Origin: Streptomyces alfalfae
GTDB lineage: Bacteria > Actinomycetota > Actinomycetes > Streptomycetales > Streptomycetaceae
Assembly: GCF_004127445.1 (NCBI RefSeq)
Contig: NZ_QEXM01000029.1
Location: forward strand, 42,330-106,329
Direction: 5' to 3'
DNA: 64,000 nt
Made by a program: the position numbers and the translations under genes. Below the pieces are notes generated by a model. The model did no database searches. It had not been told where the DNA came from and was given only the letters and a program-made list of their open reading frames with translations. Below, piece by piece: positions 17,901-25,847 of this stretch (positions are counted from its first letter, which is position 1; every line of letters starts with the position of its first letter).

Positions 17901-19012
17901 AGGCCGTCGCCGAGGCGGAGCGGCTGAAGGCCGAGACGACCGCGGAGGCCGAGCGGGTCCGCGCGGAGTCCGTGGCCAAGGCCGAGAAGCTCATCTCGGA
18001 CGCGACGGGCGACGCCGAGCGGCTGCGCGCCGAGGCCGCGGAGACGGTGAACTCCGCGCAGCAGCACGCCGAGCGGATCCGCGGCGAGTCCGAGCGCGTC
18101 AAGGCGGACGCGGCGAAGGAGGCCGAGCGGCTCACCGCCGAGGCGCGCCAGGAGGCCGAGCGCACCCTGGACGAGGCCCGCAAGGAGGCCAACAAGCGTC
18201 GCCAGGAGGCCGCCGAGCAGGTCGACACGCTCATCACGGAGGCCGCCGCCGAGGCGGAGAAGCTGACGGCGGACGCCCAGGAGAAGGCGCTCAAGGCGAC
18301 CACGGACGCCGAGGCGCAGGCCGACACGATGGTCGGCGCGGCCCGCAAGGAGGCCGACCGCCTGATCGCGGAGGCGACCATCGAGGGCAACTCCCGGGTG
18401 GAGAAGGCGCGTACGGACGCGGACGAGCTGCTGGTCGGCGCCCGCCGCGACGCGACCGCCATAAGGGAGCGCTCCGAGGAGCAGCGCGACCGGATCACCG
18501 CCGAGATCGAGGAGCTGCACGAGCGTGCGCGCCGCGAGTCCGCCGAGGCGATGAAGTCCGCGGGCGAGCGCTGCGACGCGCTGGTGAAGGCCGCGGAGGA
18601 GCAGCTCGCCGAGGCCCAGGCGAAGGCCAAGGAGATGGTCTCCGACGCGACGTCCGAGGCGAGCAAGGTCCGGATCGCCGCCGTGAAGAAGGCCGAGGGG
18701 CTGCTCAAGGAGGCCGAGACGAAGAAGGCCTCGCTGGTCGGCGAGGCCGAGCGGATCAAGGCGGAGGCCGAGGCCGAGGCCACCCGCGTGGTCGAGGAGG
18801 GCAAGCGCGAGCTCGAAATCCTGGTGCGGCGCCGCGACGACATCAACGCGGAGATCTCCCGGGTCCAGGACGTCCTTGAGGCGCTGGGGTCCCTTGAGGC
18901 TCCGTCAGGCGGCGGGAAGTCCGCGTCCGGTGGCGGTTCGGCGTCGGGCGGCGTCAAGGCGGGAGCCGCGGCGGGCTCGACCCGTTCGGGTGGCAAGCAG
19001 TCAGAAAGCTAG
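14975..19012 (+). CDS. scy: Scy, coiled-coil scaffold of the hyphal-tip polarisome
   Basis: 1345-aa cytoplasmic coiled-coil protein that organises the tip-growth complex (with DivIVA and FilP) and sets new branch points in Streptomyces. After a short DivIVA-like N-terminus (RGYERQESSRAETDSLSRFEAEMD), nearly the entire protein is Ala/Glu/Arg-rich coiled coil of AEAERLRAEA type; the 51-residue, hendecad-based repeat described for Scy is clearly visible. A Gly/Ser-rich tail (about 1305-1345) ends it. The GTG at 14975 is chosen because Scy proteins begin (M)RGYERQE. Length fits S. coelicolor Scy (SCO5397, about 1326 aa from memory). filP follows directly. Confidence 0.95.
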   Translation: MRGYERQESSRAETDSLSRFEAEMDRLKTDREKAVQHAEDLGYQVEVLRAKLHEARRNLASRPAYDSADIGYQAEQMLRNAQVQADQLRADAERELREARAQTQRILQEHAEQQARLQSELHAEAVSRRQQLDQELAERRQTVESHVNENVAWAEQLRARTEQQARRLLDESRAEAEQALAAARAEAERVAEQARRRLASDAEAARAEAEALLRRARTDAERLLNAASTQAQEATDHAEQLRSTTAEESEQARRRAAEAGRVAEQRMAEADTALREARAEAEKVLAEAKDAAAKQIAAAETAGEQRTRTAKEQVARLVSEATKDAESAKSEAEQLIADARAEAEKLIAEAAEKARTITAEETAGQLAKAARTAEEVLDKASKNAKETTKAATEEAERIRTEAETEADRLRAEAHDIAEELKGAAKDDTKEYRAKTVELQEEARRLRGEAEQLRADAVSEGERIRGEARREAVKEIEEAAKSAEELLAKAKADAEELRTAATTESDRVRAEAVERATSLRKQAEETLERTRAEAERHREEAAEQAEATRTEAEEAARALHEETERAIAARQAEAAEELTRLHTEAEERLSAAEQALTDAREQAERLRKEATEETDRLRAESAERVRTLQAQAETEAERLRTEAAADASQSRAEGEALAVRLRSEAAAEAERLKTEAQESADRVRAEAASAAERVGAEAAEALSAAQEEAARRRREAEETLGSARAEADQERERAREQSEELLASARKRVEEAQAEAVRLVEEADRRATELVSAAEQTAQSVRDSVAGLHEAAQEEVAGLRSAAEHAAERTRTEAQEEADRVRSDAYAERERAGEDALRTRQEATEAAEAAKELAERTVAEAIAESERLRSDASEYVQRVRTEASDTKASAEHDAARTRADAREDANRIRGDAAAQADTLIGEARSEAERLQNETNAEAERVRTEAVEQAERLRTESTAEAEQLRADSTAEAERVRAEAVAEAERLKAETTAEAERVRAESVAKAEKLISDATGDAERLRAEAAETVNSAQQHAERIRGESERVKADAAKEAERLTAEARQEAERTLDEARKEANKRRQEAAEQVDTLITEAAAEAEKLTADAQEKALKATTDAEAQADTMVGAARKEADRLIAEATIEGNSRVEKARTDADELLVGARRDATAIRERSEEQRDRITAEIEELHERARRESAEAMKSAGERCDALVKAAEEQLAEAQAKAKEMVSDATSEASKVRIAAVKKAEGLLKEAETKKASLVGEAERIKAEAEAEATRVVEEGKRELEILVRRRDDINAEISRVQDVLEALGSLEAPSGGGKSASGGGSASGGVKAGAAAGSTRSGGKQSES

Positions 19013-19022
19013 CCAAAGCGCG

Positions 19023-19036
19023 ACAAGCATGCTTGT
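19023..19036. promoter_or_regulatory. Perfect 14-bp palindrome between scy and filP
   Basis: ACAAGCATGCTTGT is a perfect palindrome starting 11 bases after the scy stop codon. It has no loop or T-run, so it reads more like a dimeric-protein site than a terminator. It lies 157 bases upstream of filP. Confidence 0.4.
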
Positions 19037-19192
19037 GAGGACCTTCGGCCCTGTCGCTGGCAAGGGCTCTGCCGGTTAGCCACTCAAAAGGGGTGTCATT
19101 CTCCAGATCAAACGGGCATCTGCTCGATGACACGCCGCCTTGACCCCTAGGATTCCCTTATCACCTCACCGGTCTCATTCGACAGGAACCCC

Positions 19193-20128
19193 ATGAGCGA
19201 CACTTCCCCCTACGGCTTCGAGCTTGTGCGGCGTGGGTACGACCGCGCTCAGGTGGACGAACGTATCTCCAAGCTCGTCTCCGACCGTGACAGCGCCCTC
19301 GCCCGCATCACCGCCCTGGAGAAGCGCATCGAGGAGCTGCACCTCGAGACGCAGAACGCCCAGGCCCAGGTGAGCGACGCGGAGCCGTCGTACGCCGGTC
19401 TCGGCGCCCGCGTCGAGAAGATCCTCCGCCTCGCCGAGGAGGAGGCGAAGGACCTGCGCGAGGAGGCCCGCCGCGCGGCCGAACAGCACCGCGAGCTCGC
19501 CGAGTCCGCCGCCCAGCAGGTGCGCAACGACGCCGAGTCCTTCGCCGCCGAGCGCAAGGCCAAGGCCGAGGACGAGGGCGTCCGGATCGTCGAGAAGGCC
19601 AAGGGCGAGGCGAGCGCGCTGCGTTCCGAGGCCCAGAAGGACGCGCAGTCCAAGCGCGAGGAGGCCGACGCCCTCTTCGAGGAGACCCGCGCCAAGGCCG
19701 CCCAGGCCGCCGCGGACTTCGAGACGAACCTCGCCAAGCGCCGCGACCAGTCCGAGCGCGACCTGGCGTCGCGTCAGGCCAAGGCGGAGAAGCGCCTCGC
19801 GGAGATCGAGCACCGCGCCGAGCAGCTGCGCCTGGAGGCGGAGAAGCTGCGCACCGACGCGGAGCGGCGCGCCCGCCAGACGGTGGAGACCGCGCAGCGC
19901 CAGGCCGAGGACATCGTGGCCGACGCGAACGCCAAGGCGGACCGCATCCGCAGCGAGTCCGAGCGGGAGCTCGCGGCGCTCACCAACCGCCGCGACAGCA
20001 TCAACGCCCAGCTCACCAACGTGCGCGAGATGCTGGCCACGCTCACGGGCGCGGCGGTGGCCGCCGCCGGGACGCCCGCCGAGGACGAGCCGGCCTCTCG
20101 TGGGGTGCCGGCGCAGCAGACGCGCTGA
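19193..20128 (+). CDS. filP: FilP, filament-forming coiled-coil protein
   Basis: 311-aa intermediate-filament-like protein that forms a network near hyphal tips, giving rigidity and interacting with DivIVA and Scy. The N-terminus MSDTSPYGFELVRRGYDRAQVDERIS has the DivIVA-type membrane/curvature motif (YDRAQVD). The rest is long coiled coil rich in Ala, Glu and Arg (about 30-280), ending in a low-complexity tail (TGAAVAAAGTPAEDEPASRG). AGGA precedes the ATG. It sits 180 bases after scy in the same order as in S. coelicolor (SCO5397-SCO5396), with a terminator behind it. Confidence 0.95.
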   Translation: MSDTSPYGFELVRRGYDRAQVDERISKLVSDRDSALARITALEKRIEELHLETQNAQAQVSDAEPSYAGLGARVEKILRLAEEEAKDLREEARRAAEQHRELAESAAQQVRNDAESFAAERKAKAEDEGVRIVEKAKGEASALRSEAQKDAQSKREEADALFEETRAKAAQAAADFETNLAKRRDQSERDLASRQAKAEKRLAEIEHRAEQLRLEAEKLRTDAERRARQTVETAQRQAEDIVADANAKADRIRSESERELAALTNRRDSINAQLTNVREMLATLTGAAVAAAGTPAEDEPASRGVPAQQTR

Positions 20129-20152
20129 GCGACGCGCACGGCCCAGAGCCCG

Positions 20153-20180
20153 GCCCCCTGCCGCTCCGGTGGCGGGGGGC
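20153..20180 (+). terminator. Intrinsic terminator of filP
   Basis: A 10-bp stem (GCCCCCTGCC at 20153-20162 with GGCGGGGGGC at 20171-20180, one G-U pair) with an 8-nt loop is followed by TTTGTCGCGTTCT. It starts 24 bases after the filP stop. Confidence 0.75.
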
Positions 20181-20192
20181 TTTGTCGCGTTC

Positions 20193-20204
20193 TAGCGTGG
20201 CCGC
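20193..20204 (+). promoter_or_regulatory. -10-like TAGCGT, probable leaderless start
   Basis: TAGCGT (20193-20198) lies 6 bases before the ATG at 20205 and there is no ribosome site. This is the same leaderless geometry as at 6034, 26548 and 33815. It gives the ABC cluster a promoter separate from filP. Confidence 0.5.
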
Positions 20205-21185
20205 ATGATCACGCTCGACGGGCTGACCAAGCGCTACGGCGAGAAGGTGGCCGTCAACGACCTGACCTTCGCCGTCCGGCCCGGTGTCGTCACCGGCTTC
20301 CTCGGGCCCAACGGCGCGGGCAAGTCCACGACGATGCGGATGATCCTCGGGCTCGACAACCCCTCGGGCGGCGCCGTCCGCATCGAGGGCAAGCACTACT
20401 CCCAGCTCAAGGACCCGCTCAGACGCGTCGGCGCGCTGCTCGACGCCAAGGCCATGCACGGCGGGCGCAGCGCCTTCAACCATCTGCTCTGCCTGGCGCA
20501 GAGCAACGGCATCCCGCGCGCCCGCGTCAGCGAGGTGCTCGACACGGTGGGGCTGACCGCGGTCGCCAAGAAGAAGGCCAAGGGGTTCTCGCTCGGCATG
20601 GGCCAGCGCCTCGGCATCGCGGGGGCGCTGCTCGGCGACCCCGAGATCCTGATGTTCGACGAGCCGGTCAACGGCCTCGACCCCGAGGGCATCCACTGGA
20701 TCAGGAACCTGATGAAGTCCCTCGCCGCCGAGGGGCGCACGGTCTTCGTCTCCTCGCACCTGATGAGCGAGATGGCGCTGACCGCCGACCACCTCGTCGT
20801 CATCGGCCAGGGCCGGCTCCTCGCGGACACCTCCATGTCCGACTTCATCCGGCAGAACTCGCGTTCGTACGTACGGCTGCGCTCCCCGCAGCGCGAGCGT
20901 CTCCTCGACGTCCTGCACGAGGCGGGCGTCGGCGCCGTCGAGGCGCGCGACGGCGCCCTGGAGGTGGACGGCACACCGCCCGAGCGGCTCGGTGAGCTGG
21001 CCGCGAGCCGGCAGGTCGTCCTCCATGAGCTGAGCCCCCAGCAGGCGTCCCTGGAGGAGGCCTTCATGCGGCTCACCGCCGAGTCGGTCGAGTACCACGC
21101 GCACTCCGACCGGCCGGGCGGAGCGGTCCCCGCGGGCGAGCCGCCCGCCTGGGGCGAGGGCTGGCAGCGGCGGAAGGGGGCCTGA
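20205..21185 (+). CDS. ABC transporter ATP-binding protein, pair 1
   Basis: 326-aa ATPase of the BcrA/NatA-like family that powers an ABC-2 exporter. Walker A is GPNGAGKST, the signature motif is the divergent SLGMGQRLGIA instead of LSGGQ, Walker B is ILMFDEP, and the H-loop follows (FVSSHLMSEM). About 90 C-terminal residues form the usual regulatory tail, ending GEGWQRRKGA. The membrane partner starts 3 bases later. It is about as similar in layout to the next ATPase as expected of a tandem duplication. The substrate is unknown; relatives export peptides or confer antibiotic self-protection. Confidence 0.9.
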   Translation: MITLDGLTKRYGEKVAVNDLTFAVRPGVVTGFLGPNGAGKSTTMRMILGLDNPSGGAVRIEGKHYSQLKDPLRRVGALLDAKAMHGGRSAFNHLLCLAQSNGIPRARVSEVLDTVGLTAVAKKKAKGFSLGMGQRLGIAGALLGDPEILMFDEPVNGLDPEGIHWIRNLMKSLAAEGRTVFVSSHLMSEMALTADHLVVIGQGRLLADTSMSDFIRQNSRSYVRLRSPQRERLLDVLHEAGVGAVEARDGALEVDGTPPERLGELAASRQVVLHELSPQQASLEEAFMRLTAESVEYHAHSDRPGGAVPAGEPPAWGEGWQRRKGA

Positions 21186-21188
21186 GCG

Positions 21189-21959
21189 ATGGCCGCGGCA
21201 CAGGTACTGAGGTCGGAGTGGACCAAGATCCGCTCGGTCTCCTCGACCGTCTGGACGCTCGGGCTCGCCGGGGTCGTCACGATCGCGCTCGGCATGCTGA
21301 TCAGCATCCTGTCCAGGAACGACTACGACAGCCTGAACGCCAAGGACCGGCTGACCTTCGACCCGACCTACATCAGCTTCGCCGGGATGTCGCTCGGCCA
21401 GCTCGCGATGATCGTGTTCGGCGTGCTCGTCGTCTCCAACGAGTACAGCACCGGCATGATCCGCACCTCGCTCGCGGCCGTGCCGCAGCGCGGCACGCTC
21501 CTCTTCGGCAAGGTGTTCGTGGCCACGCTGCTCGCCCTCGCCGTGGGCCTGGCCACCAGCTTCGTCACGTTCTTCGCGGGCCAGGCGGTGCTCGGCCCGT
21601 ACCGGGCGGGGCTCGGCGACCCCGGGGTGCTGCGCGCGGTCATCGGCGGCGGGCTCTACATGACCCTCATCGCGATGTTCTCGATGGGCGTCGCGGCGAT
21701 GCTGCGCAGCCCCATGCTCTCCCTCGGCATCCTGATGCCGTTCTTCTTCCTGATCTCCAGCATCCTCGGCGGGGTGTCCGCGACCAAGAAGATCGGCCGC
21801 TTCCTGCCCGACCAGGCCGGCAGCAGGATCATGCAGGTCAAGACGCCGTTCGACGACGACACCCCGTACGGGCCCTGGGGCGGGCTCGCGATCATGGTGG
21901 CGTGGGTGGTCCTCGCGCTGCTCGGCGGCTACGCGCTCCTGAAGAAGCGGGACGCCTGA
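21189..21959 (+). CDS. ABC-2 type permease, pair 1
   Basis: 256-aa integral membrane partner of the ATPase just upstream (gap 3 bases). It opens with the conserved cytoplasmic helix VLRSEWTKIRSVSSTVWTLG, seen almost identically in the second permease of this cluster, followed by six hydrophobic segments (about 27-47, 62-84, 105-130, 145-170, 172-195 and 230-250). Typical ABC-2 fingerprints are NEYSTGMIRTSLAAVPQR and KVFVATLLAL. It is probably a homodimeric exporter channel. Confidence 0.88.
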   Translation: MAAAQVLRSEWTKIRSVSSTVWTLGLAGVVTIALGMLISILSRNDYDSLNAKDRLTFDPTYISFAGMSLGQLAMIVFGVLVVSNEYSTGMIRTSLAAVPQRGTLLFGKVFVATLLALAVGLATSFVTFFAGQAVLGPYRAGLGDPGVLRAVIGGGLYMTLIAMFSMGVAAMLRSPMLSLGILMPFFFLISSILGGVSATKKIGRFLPDQAGSRIMQVKTPFDDDTPYGPWGGLAIMVAWVVLALLGGYALLKKRDA

Positions 21960-22075
21960 CCGAAGCCTTCACATTTTTACCCGCTCTTGGCCGGAACCGT
22001 CAGCCCGCCGATATCCTCCTAACCCTTACGGGGGCGTGTGCCCCGACGTCCTGAACCATTCGATGGGTGCGGAGA

Positions 22076-23290
22076 ATGATCGAGGCAGTCGGCCTGACGA
22101 AGCGCTACGGCGCCAAGACAGCCGTGTACAACCTTTCCTTCCAGGTGCGGCCCGGTACCGTCACCGGCTTCCTCGGGCCCAACGGCTCGGGCAAGTCGAC
22201 GACGATGCGCATGATCCTCGGGCTCGACGCGCCCACCACGGGGCAGGTGACGATCGGCGGCTACCCCTACCGCAAACTCCCGAACGCCCCGCGCCAGGTC
22301 GGCGCGCTGCTCGACGCCAAGGCGGTGCACGGCGGCCGGCACGCCCGCAACCACCTGCTGTGCCTCGCGCAGCTCTCCGGCATCCCGGCCCGCCGCGTGG
22401 ACGAGGTGCTCGGCGTCGTGGGCCTCCAGGACGTGGCGAAGAAGCGCTCCAAGGGCTTCTCGCTCGGCATGGGCCAGCGCCTCGGCATCGCCGCGGCCCT
22501 CCTCGGCGACCCGCAGGTGCTGCTCTTCGACGAGCCGGTCAACGGCCTCGACCCCGAGGGCATCCTCTGGGTGCGCAACCTGATGAAGGCGCTCGCCGCC
22601 GAGGGCCGCACGGTCTTCGTGTCGTCCCACCTCATGAGCGAGATGGCGCTCACCGCCGAGCACCTGATCGTGATCGGCCGCGGCCAGCTGCTCGCCGACA
22701 TGAGCGTCAGGGACTTCATCTCGGCGAACTCCGCCGACTTCGCCCGGGTGCGCACGCCCGACAGCGAGCCGCAGCACCGCGAGAAGCTGACGGCCGCGCT
22801 GACCGAGGCGGGCGGCCAGGTGATGCCGGAGCAGGACGGCGCGCTGCGCGTCACGGGCCTGCCGCTCCCCCGCATCAGCGACCTCGCGCACGGCGCCGAC
22901 GTACGCCTGTGGGAGCTCTCCCCGCACCAGGCCTCGCTGGAGGAGGCGTACATGCGGATGACGCAGGGCGCCGTCGACTACCGCTCCACGATCGACCAGC
23001 GCGCGGGCCTCCAGGAACAGCTGCCGCCCGGCGCCGTGCCGCAGGGCCAGATGCCGGTGGCCGGCCAGGGCCAGCCCGGCTGGTACGCGCCGCCGCCGCC
23101 CCAGCAGGGCGGTCAGCCCTTCGCGATGCCGCAGCCGCAGATGCCGCAGCCGCCGCAGGACCCGGCCGGAACGCCGAACCCGTACGCCGGCGCGCCGCAG
23201 CCGCCCGCCGCCCCCGTTCCCGCCGCCGCACCCGCTCCCGCGCCCGACCTGACCAAGGGCGCCACCGACAACGAGGACGCCGCCCGATGA
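22076..23290 (+). CDS. ABC transporter ATP-binding protein, pair 2, with Pro/Gln-rich tail
   Basis: 404-aa paralogue of the pair 1 ATPase. The core (1-310) has GPNGSGKST, the same unusual SLGMGQRLGIA signature, LLFDEP and SSHLMSEM. It then continues into roughly 95 residues of Pro/Gln/Ala-rich low-complexity sequence (PPPPQQGGQPF, PQPQMPQPPQ, PVPAAAPAPAPD) absent from pair 1. The ATG at 22076 matches the paralogue's N-terminus (MIEAVGLTKRYG vs MITLDGLTKRYG); GGAG lies almost against it, so a leaderless start or the GTG at 22067 is possible. It overlaps the permease gene by 4 bases. Confidence 0.88.
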   Translation: MIEAVGLTKRYGAKTAVYNLSFQVRPGTVTGFLGPNGSGKSTTMRMILGLDAPTTGQVTIGGYPYRKLPNAPRQVGALLDAKAVHGGRHARNHLLCLAQLSGIPARRVDEVLGVVGLQDVAKKRSKGFSLGMGQRLGIAAALLGDPQVLLFDEPVNGLDPEGILWVRNLMKALAAEGRTVFVSSHLMSEMALTAEHLIVIGRGQLLADMSVRDFISANSADFARVRTPDSEPQHREKLTAALTEAGGQVMPEQDGALRVTGLPLPRISDLAHGADVRLWELSPHQASLEEAYMRMTQGAVDYRSTIDQRAGLQEQLPPGAVPQGQMPVAGQGQPGWYAPPPPQQGGQPFAMPQPQMPQPPQDPAGTPNPYAGAPQPPAAPVPAAAPAPAPDLTKGATDNEDAAR

Positions 23291-24246
23291 CCACGCCTCC
23301 GACTCCGCAGCAGCAGCCGCAGGCGCAGCAGGCCCCGCAGCAGCCCCAGCAGTTCCCCCCGCAGGCGTTCGCGCCGGCCGGCGCCCCCGCGGTCGCTCCC
23401 CCGCCGCCGCCCGCGCCCGCCGCCCCCGCGCCGCCCTCGGCGTGGCAGCAGGCGATGAACAACGCGTACTCCTCGCCGATCCCGGTCAGGAAGACCCACC
23501 TCGGCAACGCCCTCGCCTCCGAGTGGACGAAGATCAAGTCGGTCCGCTCGACGGTGTGGACCCTGGGCATCTTCCTCGCCCTGGTCATCGGCATCGGCCT
23601 GCTCGCCGCCGCGAACACGACGTCGAGCGACTACAACGACGTGCCGTTCACCATCCCGGCCTTCTTCGGCCTGATGCTCGGCCAGATCTGCCTGATCACC
23701 CTCGGCGTCCTCGTGACCTCATCCGAGTACGGCACGGGCATGATCCGTACGACGTTCACGGCCTCGCCGCAGCGCCACCGCGTCCTGCTGGCGAAGATCC
23801 TGGTCTTCTTCGCCGTCGCGTTCGTCGTCTCCGCGGGCTCCATCCTGCTCGTGGGCCTCGCGACCTCCGCGATGAACAGCGGCCCCGAGGCGGGCGACGT
23901 CCCGTGGGCCGGCACGGTCCTCAAGGGCGGCCTGTACGTGTCGCTGCTCGGCGTGCTCGCGCTGGCCGTCGGCTCCATGCTGCGGCACTCCGCCGGCGCC
24001 ATCACCGCGATGCTCGGCGTGGTCCTCGTACCCGCGATCCTGCCGGCGTTCCTGCTGATCTGGGAGAGCACGCGGACGCTCGCCGAGAAGATGTCGGACT
24101 ACAACGCCATCAACTCGCTCGCCATGATCTTCGGCGCCGACGGCGTGGACAGCGCCGGCGGCACGTCCCAGCTCGTCGTGCTGATCGTCGTGACGGCGCT
24201 CGCCGTCGGCGGCGCGTTCGCCCTGCTGGAGAAGCGCGACGTCTAG
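23287..24246 (+). CDS. ABC-2 type permease, pair 2, with Pro/Gln-rich N-terminus
   Basis: 319-aa membrane protein coupled to its ATPase by an ATGA overlap. The first 60 residues are almost wholly Pro, Gln and Ala and should be disordered in the cytoplasm. The ABC-2 domain follows from ALASEWTKIKSVRSTVWTLG with six membrane spans and the conserved SSEYGTGMIRTTFTASPQRH. Pair 1 has no such extension. The tail of the ATPase and the head of this protein have the same composition and touch at the gene junction, suggesting they interact or arose from one expanding repeat. Confidence 0.88.
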   Translation: MTTPPTPQQQPQAQQAPQQPQQFPPQAFAPAGAPAVAPPPPPAPAAPAPPSAWQQAMNNAYSSPIPVRKTHLGNALASEWTKIKSVRSTVWTLGIFLALVIGIGLLAAANTTSSDYNDVPFTIPAFFGLMLGQICLITLGVLVTSSEYGTGMIRTTFTASPQRHRVLLAKILVFFAVAFVVSAGSILLVGLATSAMNSGPEAGDVPWAGTVLKGGLYVSLLGVLALAVGSMLRHSAGAITAMLGVVLVPAILPAFLLIWESTRTLAEKMSDYNAINSLAMIFGADGVDSAGGTSQLVVLIVVTALAVGGAFALLEKRDV

Positions 24247-24252
24247 CGGAAG

Positions 24253-24585
24253 CTAGTACCTCGGCGCGTTACGGGACCGCTGCACCCGCGTGGTGCGGCG
24301 GTCCTTCGCGTTCCAGCACGCCTTGTGCCAGTGCCTGCGCTCGTCGACCCCCGAGTACTCGGGCCAGGCCACCACGTGCGGCACGCTCGCGGGGATCTCC
24401 TGGTCGCAGCCGGGGCAGCGGTACCGCTTGCCCGTCGCGCTCGCGCCCGCGACGTGCCGCACGCTCCACTCCTCGCCCTGCCAGCTCTCCGAGCTCTGGA
24501 AGCCGCCGTAGCGGCCCGACGGCTCCGCGGCCGCGGACGCCCTCGGCTCTCCGGCGCCCTTGGGGCGATTGCGACGCGGGGACAA
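24253..24585 (-). CDS. Small Cys/His-containing conserved actinobacterial protein
   Basis: 110-aa protein, basic and cytoplasmic. A candidate zinc site is formed by CPGCDQEIP and the downstream WHKACW, i.e. CxxC plus HxxxC, as in treble-clef/HNH-like small folds, but no HNH catalytic residues are clear. Relatives are often labelled ATP/GTP-binding protein without evident basis. The TTG at 24585 (LSPRRNRPKGAG) is chosen because AGGTG lies 5 bases upstream; a GTG twelve bases earlier has no ribosome site. It is convergent with the ABC cluster, 6 bases apart. Function unknown. Confidence 0.65.
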   Translation of the reverse strand: MSPRRNRPKGAGEPRASAAAEPSGRYGGFQSSESWQGEEWSVRHVAGASATGKRYRCPGCDQEIPASVPHVVAWPEYSGVDERRHWHKACWNAKDRRTTRVQRSRNAPRY

Positions 24586-24730
24586 GGAACACCTCACGGC
24601 TGTACGGCGATCAGGGGTGCCCCAAGCCTACGCGCCGGGCCCGTGGGTACCCGCCCGGAACCGGTGCGCGGGCCGCCGCGCACCGCACGGACACAGCTGC
24701 ACGGACAATCCAACAATCTTCCCGTCAAGC

Positions 24731-24745
24731 CGTGCCTTTGGCACG
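24731..24745. promoter_or_regulatory. Inverted repeat CGTGCC-TTT-GGCACG upstream of the monooxygenase gene
   Basis: A perfect 6-bp inverted repeat with a 3-base centre, followed immediately by TGTCACG. It lies 61 bases before the LLM-class oxidoreductase start, between two divergent genes. Compatible with an operator; no regulator gene is adjacent. Confidence 0.35.
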
Positions 24746-24806
24746 TGTCACGCGTTGTTGCCCGTAGGGGGAGTGCCTGCGTCGGCGTCAAGGAGGCAGG
24801 AGTTCG

Positions 24807-25841
24807 ATGCGTGTAGGTAGTTTTGTTCTGGCCGCCCAGTTCCCCGGACAGGGGCAGGGGGAGGCGCTGCACCGGGCGGTGCGGTCCGCCGAGGTGGCCG
24901 AGGAGGCGGGGCTCGACTCGGTCTGGCTCGCCGAGCACCATTTCGTGCCGTACGGCACCTGCCCGTCGGCGACGACCCTGGCGGCCCTGCTGCTCGGGCG
25001 TACGCGGCGGCTCCGCATCGGCACCGCCGTCAGCGTGCTGCCGACCGTACACCCGGTGGCACTCGGCGAACAGGCCGCGCTGCTGCACGTCACGTCCGGC
25101 GGCAGGTTCTCGCTCGGCGTCGGCCGCGGCGGGCCGTGGGTGGACCTGGAGGTCTTCGGAGCGGGCCTCGCGGCGTACGAGGAGGGGTTCCCCGACTCGC
25201 TCGACCTGCTGCTGCGGTGGCTGCGCGAGCCCCGGGTCGGGAGCGCCGACGAGCGGTTCCCCTTCCGCGAGGTCGACGTCGTGCCGCGGCCCCAGGAGGC
25301 ACTCGGCGGAGGGGGAGAGAGCGGCCCCGAAGTGATCGTCGCCTGCACCTCGCCGTCCAGCGTGCGGCTCGCCGCGCAGCGCGGCCTTCCGATGCTGCTG
25401 GGCATGCACGTGGGCGACGACGAGAAGGCCGAAATGGTGGCCTTGTGGAATCGGCACGCACGTGCCGCGGGGCATGTGCCGGACGGGTTCGCCACGCCGG
25501 GTCATGTGTCGGCGGGTGTCGTGCAGATCGCGGACCACCGCCCGGAGGCCGCGGAGACGTTACAGAAAGCCATGCCTGGCTGGCTCAGGCAGGGTTTGGA
25601 GGCCCATGTGACGGTCGACGGCCGCAAGCGCGCCATGCGCGATCCGCAGGCCTACACCGAGATGCTCTGCGGGCTGCACCCCGTGGGCACGCCGCAGGTG
25701 TGCGCCGACCGGATCGCCGCCACCTCGGAGCGCACGGGCATCACCCGCTTCGCGCTGCTCGTCGAGGGCTCGGGCGACCTCGCGACCACGGAGGAGAACG
25801 TGCGAAGGCTGGGCGCCGAGGTACTGCCCCAGCTCTGTTGA
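24807..25841 (+). CDS. LLM-class flavin-dependent oxidoreductase (luciferase-like)
   Basis: 344-aa TIM-barrel monooxygenase-like protein using reduced FMN or F420. The N-terminus MRVGSFVLAAQFPGQGQGEALHRAV and the segment LDSVWLAEHHFVPYG (with the family's Glu-His pair) are diagnostic, and SLGVGRGGPWVDLEVFG is the usual cofactor loop. It stands alone, with a terminator behind it. The substrate cannot be deduced; many Streptomyces paralogues act in oxidation of aldehydes, amines or antibiotics. Confidence 0.85.
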   Translation: MRVGSFVLAAQFPGQGQGEALHRAVRSAEVAEEAGLDSVWLAEHHFVPYGTCPSATTLAALLLGRTRRLRIGTAVSVLPTVHPVALGEQAALLHVTSGGRFSLGVGRGGPWVDLEVFGAGLAAYEEGFPDSLDLLLRWLREPRVGSADERFPFREVDVVPRPQEALGGGGESGPEVIVACTSPSSVRLAAQRGLPMLLGMHVGDDEKAEMVALWNRHARAAGHVPDGFATPGHVSAGVVQIADHRPEAAETLQKAMPGWLRQGLEAHVTVDGRKRAMRDPQAYTEMLCGLHPVGTPQVCADRIAATSERTGITRFALLVEGSGDLATTEENVRRLGAEVLPQLC

Positions 25842-25847
25842 GACGGA

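Noticed and set aside
14771..18520. 1249-codon Leu/Gly-rich frame on the minus strand
   Set aside because: Antisense shadow of scy. Its Leu-Gly-Leu pattern comes from the complementary strand of GCC-GAG-rich coiled-coil codons.
19139..19165. TTGACC ... TTATCA as a filP promoter
   Set aside because: The TTGACC at 19140 is tempting, but the only -10-like sequence is 12-13 bases away, too close for a standard promoter.
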